Source: Geothrix sp. 21YS21S-2
Lineage (GTDB): Bacteria > Acidobacteriota > Holophagae > Holophagales > Holophagaceae
Length of the DNA: 64,000 bases
Direction of reading: 5' to 3'
Assembly: GCF_030846775.1 (NCBI RefSeq)
Contig: NZ_CP132910.1
Coordinates: 151,001-215,000, forward strand
A program made the position numbers and the translations under genes. Every line of letters starts with the position of its first letter. Position 1 is the first letter of the stretch. The notes beneath the pieces were generated by a model. The model was not told the origin of the DNA and searched no databases. It was given only the letters and a program-made list of their open reading frames with translations. This document shows, in pieces, positions 25,809 through 33,960 of the stretch.

Positions 25809-28800
25809 TCGATAAAAGAGGGTTGGTTCTGGCGGAAATCCATGGTGAGCTCCCCGCCGACCATCGCGACCCGGGTGGCGAAGAACTGGATGAGCGGGAT
25901 CCCGCGCCCCCGCTCCGAGGAGGCGGTGTCCGGGGGCCTATGGGCGGCCAGGTCGAACCCCTGGCCCTCGTCCACGACCGCGATCCGGAAGCCGTCTCCC
26001 GGGAACCGGTGGGCCCAGAGCTGGACGAAGGGGGCGCCTTCGCCGGGGGAGCCGTGGAGGACGGCGTTGGAAAGGGCCTCCCGCACGGCCAGGAGCGTGT
26101 CGTAGCGATCCTGGGCGCCCGGGGCGGCGGTCCAGCCCCGGCTGTCCAGGAAGGCCTCCAGGGCGGCGCAGGCGCCGTCGATGGCCTGGAGGTCGGCGGG
26201 CAGGTCCAGGGTCAGGTGGTCGGGGTCGGGGGGCAGGGGGGGCTGTTCCAGGGCCACCACGAGCAGGTCGTCGCCGAAGTTGCCCCCGGCGTGCGCCCGG
26301 GCCGCCTCGGAAACCAGGTTGATGGCCTGGAAGATGTCGGTGCCCCGCAGGTTCTCCCAGATGGGCCCGGCGAGTTCGAGGAAGGCCTGCTTCTCGGCCG
26401 AGGGGGCGTCGAAGAAGCCGTCGCTGCCCAGGAGCAGCCGGTCCCCGGGGGCGAGGACCACCACCTTCTCCTCCACGATGGGTTCGTCCAGGATGCCCAG
26501 GGGGGCCCCGTTGATGGCGATGGGCCGCGTCGCGCCGCGGGTGGCCCGGTGCCACAGGGCGTGGGGGATGCCGGCGTTCAGGAGGTGGAGGCGCCCGGTG
26601 CCCGGGTTCCAGTGTCCGAACAGGCCGCAGATGGGCACCTCCGAGAAGGGACCGGCCTGGATGGCCCGGTTCAGCTTGAAGGCCAGGGCCCGGAGGTCCA
26701 GGTCGGAGGCGAGGAAGTTGGTGAGCATGCCCAGGTAGGCCGCCACCGCGTAGGAGCTGATGACCGAATGCCCCGCCACGTCGGCGATGGCGAAAAAGAT
26801 CGAGCCGTCCTCCCTGCGGAAGGCCCTGAACACGTCGCCGCCCGCGTCGGTGAGGGGTTCCGAGATGGAGTAGATGGGCATGTCCTTCTCGGGGATGGCC
26901 TCCATGGCGCGCTGGGCCATGCGCACGGCCTGGGCGGTCTCGTGGCTGCGCATGAACTTCACCCGCGTGGCCTGGTCCGCGCAGAGGCGCTCCACGGTCG
27001 AGACGAGCATCGCCGACTCGAAGGGCTTGGTGAGGAATTCGTTCACGTGCAGGTGGAGGGCCTCCTTGACGGATTCGGTGTCGTCGGAGGAGGAGAGCAT
27101 CAGGATGGGGATGGAGGCGTCCAGCTTGCGGACCCTGCCCGAGAGCCGCAGCCCGTCCAGCCTGGGCATGACGATGTCCGTGACGAGGATGGAGTAGCGC
27201 CCGGGGTTCTTCTCCATGGCCTCCCAGGCCTCCTGGCCGTCCCGGGCCTCGTCCACCACGTAGCCGGCCTTCACCAGCCAGCTGCGCAGCAGGCTCCTCG
27301 TGGTCTGGCTGTCCTCGGCGAGAAGGATGACCGAGGCCCCTTCGGGCCGCGGCTCCGCGGCCTGGTCCTGCCGCGAGCGCGCCGCGGGACGCAGGTTCAT
27401 GACCTTCCGGATGGCCTTGGCCATGTCCAGGATGGTCACCGGCTTGAGGAGCACCTGGGCGAAGGGCGTGGACATGCCCTCCAGCGGCATGGGGTCCTGG
27501 AAGGCGCCGGTGATGAGGATGGCGGGCATGTCCGGGCGGATCTTCCGGATCTGCTGGGTGAGTTCCACGCCCGACATGTGGGGCATGGAGAGGTCGGTGA
27601 CCAGGAGGTCGAAGTCCTGGGGGTGGTGGCTGACCTCCTCCAGGGCCTCCTGGCTGTCGGAGCGGGAGGTGACGCGGTAGCCCAGCATCTGCAGGCCCTG
27701 CTTGCCCAGGGCGCTGAGCACCTCCTCGTCGTCCACGAAGAGGATGCGTTCGTGGCCCGTGGGCTCCTCGGGGACCGGTTCGAGGGACGCGGGCGCCTCG
27801 GGGATGCTGCAGGGGAGGACCACCTGGAAGACGCTGCCCTGGCCCGGCTCGCTGCGCACGGAGATGGACCCGCCGTGGGCGTCCACGATGCCGTGGACGA
27901 CGGACAGGCCCAGGCCCTTGCCCTCGGTTCGCTCCTTGGTGGTGAAGAAGGGCTCGAAGATCCGCTCCATGACGGCCGGCTCCATGCCGCAGCCGGAGTC
28001 CTTCACGGTGAGGACGGCCGACGTGCCCGATCGGTCCTCCAGGCTGAACTCCAGGGTGCCGCCGGCGGGGAGCATGGCCTGCAGGGCGTTGATGGACAGG
28101 TTCATGACGATCTGGTGGATCTGGCTGGCGTTGCCCGTGGTCCAGAGGCCGGGCGCGAGGGTCGAGCGCACCTGCACCGTGGCGGGGAACGTGGACCGCA
28201 CGAGGTGGATGGCCTCCTTCACCACCTGGGAGAGGTCGAGGGGCGCGGACTTCTCCTCGCTGTTGCGGCTGAACGCGAGTATCTGCCGGTTGAGCTCGCT
28301 GGCCCTCATCACGGCCTGGTAGATCACCTGGAGCTTGAGGCGGATGGGGCTGTCGGCGGCCAGCTGCCATTCGATGAGCTCGGTGGCGCTGAGGATTGCG
28401 GTGAGCAGGTTGTTGAAGTCGTGGGAGACGCCTCCGGCCACTTCCGCCAGGGCCTTCATCTTCTCCATCTGCCGAAGGCTGCGCTCGGTGTCGGCCTCGC
28501 TGGTCACGTCGTGCACGATGCCCACCCGGGAGGTGGGCGTCCCGGAGGCGTCCCGCACCGGGGCCAGCGTGCATTCCAGGATCTGGGAGCTGCCGTCCGC
28601 GGGCTGCCCGGGGAAGCGCCCCTGCCAGGCGGAGCCCGCGTCCTCCAGGGGGAGGCCCGGCAGGACCCTGGCCACGGGCTGCCCCAGGGTCCCGCCGGGA
28701 GCGGCGCCCAGAATGCGCTCCAGGGCGGGGTTGGCGTAGAGGAGGGTCCCCTGCAGGTCGGCGATGAAGATCCCCTCGGTGATCTGCTCCACGGCCGTGG

Positions 28801-29578
28801 CCAGCCTCTCCTTGGTCGTCTCCAGGGCGAGGGTCGCGGTGACGTCGTTGAACAGCACCGCGAAGTGGCCCGGCTGGGGGCAGAAGGCGATGCCGGCGAA
28901 GGTCCGTCCCCGCAAGCTCCGGTAGTCGTCGACCGCAAGCGGTTGACCGGACAGGGCCACGTTCCCGAATTTCCGGATCCAGGTGCGGGAGAGCCCGGGG
29001 ACGAGTTCCAGGGCCGTGCGCCCGACCACTTCCGAGGCCCTGATGCCCGTGAGCCGCTCGTAGGCCGGGTTCAGCTTGACGAAGCGGAAATCCACGGGCT
29101 GCCCCTGGTCGTCGAAGATCACCTCGTGGAGGCCGTAGGCCTCGTCCATCAGGTCCTCGAGGAGGCCGGTGTCAGCGGCTGGGAGGTCGGGCGAGCCCAG
29201 GCTCCGGCGGGGCGTGTTGGCGAGTTCCCGCTTGACCGCCTGGGGCAGCCTGGCCAGCCGGCCCATGGAGATGAAGTCCCGTGCGCCCAGGCGCAAGGCC
29301 CGGCTCACCAGGTCCTCGTCGCCCGAATTGGCGATGACGATGCAGGGCAGGGCCGGGGCGAGGGCCTGCACGTCCGAAAGCACCTTGGTGTAGGAAAGGC
29401 CCGGCAGGGCGTGCTGGCACAGGATCAGGTCCCAGGTCCCGCGGTCCAGGGCCGCGCGGAGATCCTGGGAGGAGGCGACCCGCTCGCTGGCGAACTCGAG
29501 GCCGGCCTCCCGGAGGGGGCGCAGGACCAGCTGCGCCTGGGCCTCGGAATTCTCGACGAGGAGGATTTTCACGTGCAT
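25805..29578 (-). CDS. Hybrid sensor kinase fused to PP2C phosphatase and RsbW-like ATPase domains
   Basis: 1257 residues with nine domains in order. An N-terminal receiver (1-125) has lost its acceptor Asp (Gln55 in LILCQHALPG). Two PAS domains follow (about 135-250 and 265-385), then HisKA with His386 in SHDFNN and HATPase (about 490-610; DSGCGM, GKGLGLSVV). Two intact receivers have acceptors Asp662 and Asp801. A SpoIIE/PP2C phosphatase (about 880-1110; GGD at 913-915, ADVAGH, GDDLL) precedes a C-terminal RsbW-like ATPase (N1171 in SNAVLHG; DEGQGFD). It probably joins two-component sensing to partner switching, dephosphorylating or binding the STAS protein encoded next. Cytoplasmic; no membrane segment seen. 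Confidence 0.92.
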   Translation of the reverse strand: MHVKILLVENSEAQAQLVLRPLREAGLEFASERVASSQDLRAALDRGTWDLILCQHALPGLSYTKVLSDVQALAPALPCIVIANSGDEDLVSRALRLGARDFISMGRLARLPQAVKRELANTPRRSLGSPDLPAADTGLLEDLMDEAYGLHEVIFDDQGQPVDFRFVKLNPAYERLTGIRASEVVGRTALELVPGLSRTWIRKFGNVALSGQPLAVDDYRSLRGRTFAGIAFCPQPGHFAVLFNDVTATLALETTKERLATAVEQITEGIFIADLQGTLLYANPALERILGAAPGGTLGQPVARVLPGLPLEDAGSAWQGRFPGQPADGSSQILECTLAPVRDASGTPTSRVGIVHDVTSEADTERSLRQMEKMKALAEVAGGVSHDFNNLLTAILSATELIEWQLAADSPIRLKLQVIYQAVMRASELNRQILAFSRNSEEKSAPLDLSQVVKEAIHLVRSTFPATVQVRSTLAPGLWTTGNASQIHQIVMNLSINALQAMLPAGGTLEFSLEDRSGTSAVLTVKDSGCGMEPAVMERIFEPFFTTKERTEGKGLGLSVVHGIVDAHGGSISVRSEPGQGSVFQVVLPCSIPEAPASLEPVPEEPTGHERILFVDDEEVLSALGKQGLQMLGYRVTSRSDSQEALEEVSHHPQDFDLLVTDLSMPHMSGVELTQQIRKIRPDMPAILITGAFQDPMPLEGMSTPFAQVLLKPVTILDMAKAIRKVMNLRPAARSRQDQAAEPRPEGASVILLAEDSQTTRSLLRSWLVKAGYVVDEARDGQEAWEAMEKNPGRYSILVTDIVMPRLDGLRLSGRVRKLDASIPILMLSSSDDTESVKEALHLHVNEFLTKPFESAMLVSTVERLCADQATRVKFMRSHETAQAVRMAQRAMEAIPEKDMPIYSISEPLTDAGGDVFRAFRREDGSIFFAIADVAGHSVISSYAVAAYLGMLTNFLASDLDLRALAFKLNRAIQAGPFSEVPICGLFGHWNPGTGRLHLLNAGIPHALWHRATRGATRPIAINGAPLGILDEPIVEEKVVVLAPGDRLLLGSDGFFDAPSAEKQAFLELAGPIWENLRGTDIFQAINLVSEAARAHAGGNFGDDLLVVALEQPPLPPDPDHLTLDLPADLQAIDGACAALEAFLDSRGWTAAPGAQDRYDTLLAVREALSNAVLHGSPGEGAPFVQLWAHRFPGDGFRIAVVDEGQGFDLAAHRPPDTASSERGRGIPLIQFFATRVAMVGGELTMDFRQNQPSFID

Positions 29579-29650
29579 GGGGGATCCCGGATCTCAAGGC
29601 GTCAAGAGGAAGCACGACCCGGCAGCCAGAAAAACGGTAGCTCCAGGTGG

Positions 29651-29715
29651 GCGCCTTCAACTTGCAGGACTGGATCCTGCCCGCCAAGACGGGTGTCCCC
29701 AAGGGACGGATTGAA
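29651..29715 (-). ncRNA. Candidate structured leader RNA upstream of the hybrid kinase gene
   Basis: 65-nt leader segment, partner of the one at 25707-25771 and equally placed between promoter and start codon. It can fold TTCAA with TTGAA as closing stem, GTCCC with GGGAC as one hairpin, and GCAGGA-TCCAG-TCCTGC inside CTTG/CAAG as another. CAGGA triplets near the second loop would also suit a CsrA-like binder. It matches no riboswitch class I can name. Confidence 0.5.
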
Positions 29716-29722
29716 CAGGCCA

Positions 29723-29750
29723 ATTATCGGAAGACCGTTCAAATTGTCAA
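29723..29750 (-). promoter_or_regulatory. Sigma70-type promoter of the hybrid kinase gene
   Basis: Minus-strand TTGACA (29745-29750) and GATAAT (29723-29728) with a 16-bp spacer, 14 bp past the stop codon of the upstream response-regulator gene. It is nearly identical in layout to the promoter at 25781-25808, suggesting joint regulation. Confidence 0.65.
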
Positions 29751-29763
29751 GAACCAGATGCCG

Positions 29764-30504
29764 CTAGACCGTTCCCTCGAGCAATGCCGAGAACTTCTTG
29801 CGCAGCTCCCCGAGTTCCTTTGATTTGAAGGCGCTCTTGGTGTGTTCCAGGGTCTCCACGCCCGAGCGGATGGTCTCCTGGTATAGCCCGAGCCTGGGGC
29901 ATTCGCGGATGCCGCACACCCCCTGGCCCGGGTTCGCCTGGAGGGCCAGATCCAGCAACTGCTTGAGTTCGAGGGTCGAGGAGGCTAGGTTCCCGAGCAC
30001 CAGGCCCACCAGGCCGCTGAGGGGCATGACCCCCATGGAGGCGGGGGCCGAGCGGATGTCGGCCTCGATGGCCTTCATCTCGTTGGCCCAGGACTGGAGG
30101 CGGATGGAGGACTCCAGGGCGAGCGCCTGAACCTTCCTCAGGCGCACCCCGGTCTGGATGTGCATCACGAGTTCCTGGGTATCCACCGGCTTGACCAGGT
30201 AGGCCAGGACGGCGTTGCCCATGGCCTCCAGGGCGGTGTCCATGGACGGGTGGCCGGTCATGAGCACCACCGGCAGGCCGGCGTTCAGGGCCGGGATCTG
30301 GCGCATGAGGTCCAGGACCGGGGGGCCCGGCATCTGGATGTCCGACACCAGGACATCGTACCGGCAGGCCTCCAGCCTCTCCCTCGCCTCCGTGGCGCTG
30401 GACGCGCAGTCCACGGTGAACCCATGGAGGGTGAGGAGCTGGGCGATGGTCCGGAGGTACGCTTCCTCGTCGTCGGCAATGAGGAGATGGCCTTTGGTTT
30501 CCAT
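29764..30504 (-). CDS. Response regulator with an uncharacterised C-terminal domain
   Basis: 246 residues. The receiver domain spans about 1-125, with LIADDEE, acceptor Asp in VSDIQMPGPP, MTGH and LVKPVD. The remaining ~120 residues form no DNA-binding or enzymatic domain that I recognise. They are helical and contain a Cys pair in GVCGIRECPRLG, possibly a metal or redox site. It lies just upstream of the hybrid kinase gene on the same strand and may receive or modulate its signal. Confidence 0.8.
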   Translation of the reverse strand: METKGHLLIADDEEAYLRTIAQLLTLHGFTVDCASSATEARERLEACRYDVLVSDIQMPGPPVLDLMRQIPALNAGLPVVLMTGHPSMDTALEAMGNAVLAYLVKPVDTQELVMHIQTGVRLRKVQALALESSIRLQSWANEMKAIEADIRSAPASMGVMPLSGLVGLVLGNLASSTLELKQLLDLALQANPGQGVCGIRECPRLGLYQETIRSGVETLEHTKSAFKSKELGELRKKFSALLEGTV

Positions 30505-30541
30505 GGAGGACCTTGGGAATTCGGGGGATGGGGGGAGTTAT

Positions 30542-30562
30542 GCGGTTATGCAGTTTAACCGC
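30542..30562. promoter_or_regulatory. Inverted repeat between divergent regulator and priA genes
   Basis: gcggtta-tgcagtt-taaccgc forms a perfect 7-bp inverted repeat in the intergenic region between the response-regulator gene (minus) and priA (plus). It could be an operator or a leader hairpin; no other support. Confidence 0.35.
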
Positions 30563-30620
30563 CTCCGGGGGTGTCCGGGGATTCCTTTGCGGGGCCCCGG
30601 CCGCGCTATCATCGCCCTGC

Positions 30621-32906
30621 ATGGATTCCCTGATCCCCACCCGCATCGAGCTCGCCAGGCCCCTCCCCCCGCTCACGTACCTCGCTCCCGCCGGACTCCA
30701 GCCCGGAATGCGGGTGGAAGTGCGCCTGCGCGCGGGCCGGACCCTGGGCGTGGTGCTGGGTCCGGACCCGGCCCCGCCGGCCGTGAAGCTCAAGCCCGTG
30801 GACACGGTCCTGGACCCCTTCCCGCTCCTGCCGCCCCGGCTGTGGGAGCTGCTGGACTTCGCCGGGCGCTACTACGGCTGCGGACTGGCGCACCTGCTGC
30901 CCCTTTGCCTGCCCCACGCGGTGGTGGCCGACTGGGAGACGCCCCTTCCTTCCGGGATCCGGCTCTGCGACCTGCGGGAGGCGGGGGACTGGGCGGGCCT
31001 GGCGGAGGCCGGAGCCGCGTGGCAGGCCGGGACCCTGGACCTGCCCACCCTCTTCCACCGCCGGGGCCTGCGGGGCGCGGGCGTCACGGAGGTGCGGCGC
31101 ACCGCCGCGCCCAACCCGCCCCGGGTGACCCCCTCCCAGGCCAAGGTCCTCCTGGCCCTGGAGGGCGCCGGGGGCGCCATGCTGGAAGCCCCGCTCCTGG
31201 AGGCCTGCGCCGTGGGCCCGGCCGTGGTGGCCAACCTCGTCAAGCAGGGGGTGCTGGAGCGGGTGAAGCGCCTGGACCTCATGAGCCAGCGCCGGGAGGA
31301 GGGCGCGGACCGCACCGTCGTCCTGAACGAGGAGCAGCGGCGGGCCGTGGCCGCCGTGGACCTGGACGCCTTCTCCGGCACCCTCCTCTACGGCATCACG
31401 GGCAGCGGCAAGACCGAGGTCTACCTGGAACTGGCCGGCAAGGTGCTGGCGCGGGGCAGGCGGGTCCTGTGGCTGGTGCCGGAGATCGGGCTGACGCCGC
31501 GGCTCCTGGCGAGGCTGGAGGCCCGTTTCCCGGGGAAGGTGGCCGTGGGCCACGCGGGCCTGAACGCCACCGAAAAGCAGGCCGACGTGCTGCGCCTGCT
31601 CCAGGACGAGGCGCCGCTTTTCGTGGGGGTGCGCAACGCCGTGCTGGCGCCCCTGAAGGACATCGGCCTGGTGATCGTGGACGAGGAGCAGGAGGGCTCG
31701 TACAAGAGCGAGGAGCATCCCCGCATCAACGCCCGGGACCTCGCGGTCAAGCGCGCCCAGCTCGAGGGGTGCCCCGTGGTCCTGGGCAGCGCCACCCCGT
31801 CCCTGGAGAGCTGGCACGCGGCCCAGAACGGCCGGTACAACCTGCTTCGCCTCATGGAGCGGCCCGCGGGGGTGACCCTGCCCACGGTGAAGGTGGTGGA
31901 CCTGCGGGAATGCTACAAGGAGGAGCGCAGGAAGGTGGTGTTCTCGCCCATGCTGCTCAAGGGCATGCGGGAGGCGCTGGCCCTGGGCCAGCAGTGCATG
32001 CTCCTCCTCAACCGCCGGGGCTTCGAGAACTTCTGGATGTGCCGGGCCTGCGGGAAGACCTTCGACTGCCCCCACTGCGCGCTGAGCCTCACCTACCACA
32101 AGGGCGCCTTCCGCCTCCGTTGCCACCTCTGCGGCTATGAAACGGCCCCTCCGGAGGTCTGCATCCACTGCGGGGCCGAGCACCTGCGCGGCGTGGGCGA
32201 GGGCACCGAGCAGATCGAGGACCAGCTGCGGCTCCTGTTCCCGGAGGCCCGCATCCTGCGCCTGGACCGCGACACCACCACCCGGCGGGGCTCCCTGGAG
32301 GCCGGCCTCCTGGCGGCGGAGTCGGGCGAGGTGGACATCCTCGTGGGCACCCAGATGCTGGCCAAGGGCCACACCTTCCCCAAGCTGACCCTGGTGGGCA
32401 TCCTCAATGCGGACCTGGGCCTCAAGATCCCCGACTTCAGGGCCGCCGAGCGCACCTTCCAGCTCCTCACCCAGGTGGCGGGCAGGGCGGGGCGGGCCGA
32501 GCTCAGCGGGCGGGTCCTCCTGCAGACCTACAGCCCCGACCACCCCGCCATCGTCCACGCCGTGGCCCAGAACTTCGAAGCCTTCGCCGCCGAGGAGCTG
32601 CCCTACCGGGAGGCCCTGGGCTATCCCCCCTACGCCGCCATGAGCCTCTACCGCAGCGAGGGCGACAGCCCCCGGGAGGCCCTGGAGCCGCTGCGCAGGC
32701 TGCGGGCGCGCCTGGAGACGGTCCCGGGCCTGCGCATCCTGGGCCCCCTGGAGTCGCCCATCCCCAAGGTGAAGGACCGCTACCGCATGCAGCTCATCCT
32801 CAAGGCGGCGGCCCGGGGCCCCCTGGGGGAGGCCATGCGCGCCGCGCCGCTGGAGCCGGGGGGGCCCGTGACGCTGGACCGGGATCCCCTCAATTTCGGC
32901 GTCTAG
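30621..32906 (+). CDS. priA: Primosomal protein N', replication restart helicase
   Basis: 761 residues from the ATG at 30621. Helicase motifs: Walker A GITGSGKTEVYL, DEEQEGSYKSEEHPR (Walker B), and GSATPSLES. Zinc-binding cysteines occur in CRACGKTFDCPHC, CHLCGYETAPPEVC and CIHCG, and LVGTQMLAKG and QVAGRAGR complete the helicase core. The N-terminal DNA-binding domain is present. PriA reloads the replisome at stalled forks. Transcribed away from the response-regulator gene. Confidence 0.95.
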   Translation: MDSLIPTRIELARPLPPLTYLAPAGLQPGMRVEVRLRAGRTLGVVLGPDPAPPAVKLKPVDTVLDPFPLLPPRLWELLDFAGRYYGCGLAHLLPLCLPHAVVADWETPLPSGIRLCDLREAGDWAGLAEAGAAWQAGTLDLPTLFHRRGLRGAGVTEVRRTAAPNPPRVTPSQAKVLLALEGAGGAMLEAPLLEACAVGPAVVANLVKQGVLERVKRLDLMSQRREEGADRTVVLNEEQRRAVAAVDLDAFSGTLLYGITGSGKTEVYLELAGKVLARGRRVLWLVPEIGLTPRLLARLEARFPGKVAVGHAGLNATEKQADVLRLLQDEAPLFVGVRNAVLAPLKDIGLVIVDEEQEGSYKSEEHPRINARDLAVKRAQLEGCPVVLGSATPSLESWHAAQNGRYNLLRLMERPAGVTLPTVKVVDLRECYKEERRKVVFSPMLLKGMREALALGQQCMLLLNRRGFENFWMCRACGKTFDCPHCALSLTYHKGAFRLRCHLCGYETAPPEVCIHCGAEHLRGVGEGTEQIEDQLRLLFPEARILRLDRDTTTRRGSLEAGLLAAESGEVDILVGTQMLAKGHTFPKLTLVGILNADLGLKIPDFRAAERTFQLLTQVAGRAGRAELSGRVLLQTYSPDHPAIVHAVAQNFEAFAAEELPYREALGYPPYAAMSLYRSEGDSPREALEPLRRLRARLETVPGLRILGPLESPIPKVKDRYRMQLILKAAARGPLGEAMRAAPLEPGGPVTLDRDPLNFGV

Positions 32907-32935
32907 GCTAGAATCTGGGGGTCGAAGGGATTTCC

Positions 32936-33904
32936 ATGCGGCCTGCCCTGATCGCGGTGTTGATGCCGGCGCTTTGTTTTGCCCAGGCCCCGCCCCGGAT
33001 GGTTCTGGACACGCTTCGTCACGATTTCGGGAAGGTGGAAAGGGAGAGCACCAGCCGGTTCCGGTTCAAGGTGACCAATGCGGGTGGCGGCCCGCTTCGG
33101 ATCCTGGGCGTCAAGCCGTCCTGCGGGTGCACGTCCACGGTCGTCGGCAAGGAAATCCTTCTGCCGGGGGAGTCCACGGAACTGGAAGTCGCCTTCATGG
33201 CCGCGGGGCTCCGGGGCGAGGTCACGAAATTTGTCGAGATCCACTCGGATGACCCGGCGAATCCGATCCAGACGCTCACGCTCAAGGCGGAAGTCCGGAT
33301 GGACGTCCTCATCGGTCAGGACATTGTGTTCTTCCAGGACCTGAAGGCGAAGGATCGGCGGAAGGCCGTGGTCAAGCTTGAGTCGGCCACCGGGCAGCCC
33401 ATCCGGATCGACGATGTCCAGCTTTCGCCCGCGCCCTGGCTGGGAGTGGCCACCCGGGAGAGCGGCACCGCGGCATTCCTGGACCTGGTCCTGGTGGCGG
33501 ACCGCCTGCCCTCGGAGAAGTTCTCCGGGACGGATTTCATCGACCTCCACCTGTCCAACCCCCGGGAATCGGTCATCACGGTGCGGGTCAACTGGGACCG
33601 GCGGATGCCGATCCTTGCCTCCCCGGCCCGGGTGGCATTGGCGGGCAAGGCCGGCCTGGAACTGTACGGACGAATGGTGGTGAAGCACCGGCAAGGGAAG
33701 CCCTTCCGCGTGCTCTCTGCCCGCACGACCAGTTCGCTCCTTTCTGTGCCCACCCTGCCAGGGGGGGCTGCCCCCAGCCACGCGATCAAGGTCGTGCTGT
33801 CGGGAGCGGCCTCGCCAGGGACCTATGACGAGAAGGTGATCCTGGGGCTTGATGACCCATCCCAGCGGTTCCTCGAGGTCCGGGTGACCGCGGCCGTGGA
33901 TTGA
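32936..33904 (+). CDS. Exported DUF1573-domain protein
   Basis: 322 residues with a signal peptide (ALIAVLMPALCFAQA) and an N-terminal DUF1573-type Ig-like domain: HDFGKVERESTSRFRFKVTN, VKPSCGCTST, and GEVTKFVEIHSDDP. The remainder is more beta-sandwich sequence without motifs. DUF1573 proteins are exported and their function is unknown. It starts 29 bp after priA and is convergent with the pilY1-like gene. Confidence 0.78.
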   Translation: MRPALIAVLMPALCFAQAPPRMVLDTLRHDFGKVERESTSRFRFKVTNAGGGPLRILGVKPSCGCTSTVVGKEILLPGESTELEVAFMAAGLRGEVTKFVEIHSDDPANPIQTLTLKAEVRMDVLIGQDIVFFQDLKAKDRRKAVVKLESATGQPIRIDDVQLSPAPWLGVATRESGTAAFLDLVLVADRLPSEKFSGTDFIDLHLSNPRESVITVRVNWDRRMPILASPARVALAGKAGLELYGRMVVKHRQGKPFRVLSARTTSSLLSVPTLPGGAAPSHAIKVVLSGAASPGTYDEKVILGLDDPSQRFLEVRVTAAVD

Positions 33905-33911
33905 ACGGCCG

Positions 33912-33945
33912 GCCCCCGCGGCCACCTTGCGGTGGCGGCGGGGGC
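33912..33945. terminator. Strong GC hairpin between convergent genes
   Basis: The arm gcccccgcggccacc at 33912-33926 pairs with ggtggcggcgggggc at 33931-33945 (15 bp, one mismatch, 4-nt ttgc loop). It sits between the DUF1573 stop and the pilY1-like stop, so it could end transcription from both sides. No U-tract follows. Confidence 0.6.
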
Positions 33946-33960
33946 GCCGTCAATAGGAGC

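Noticed and set aside
25718..29767. Long plus-strand open frame opposite the hybrid kinase
   Set aside because: Antisense shadow created by high GC content; the minus strand encodes recognisable catalytic motifs throughout.
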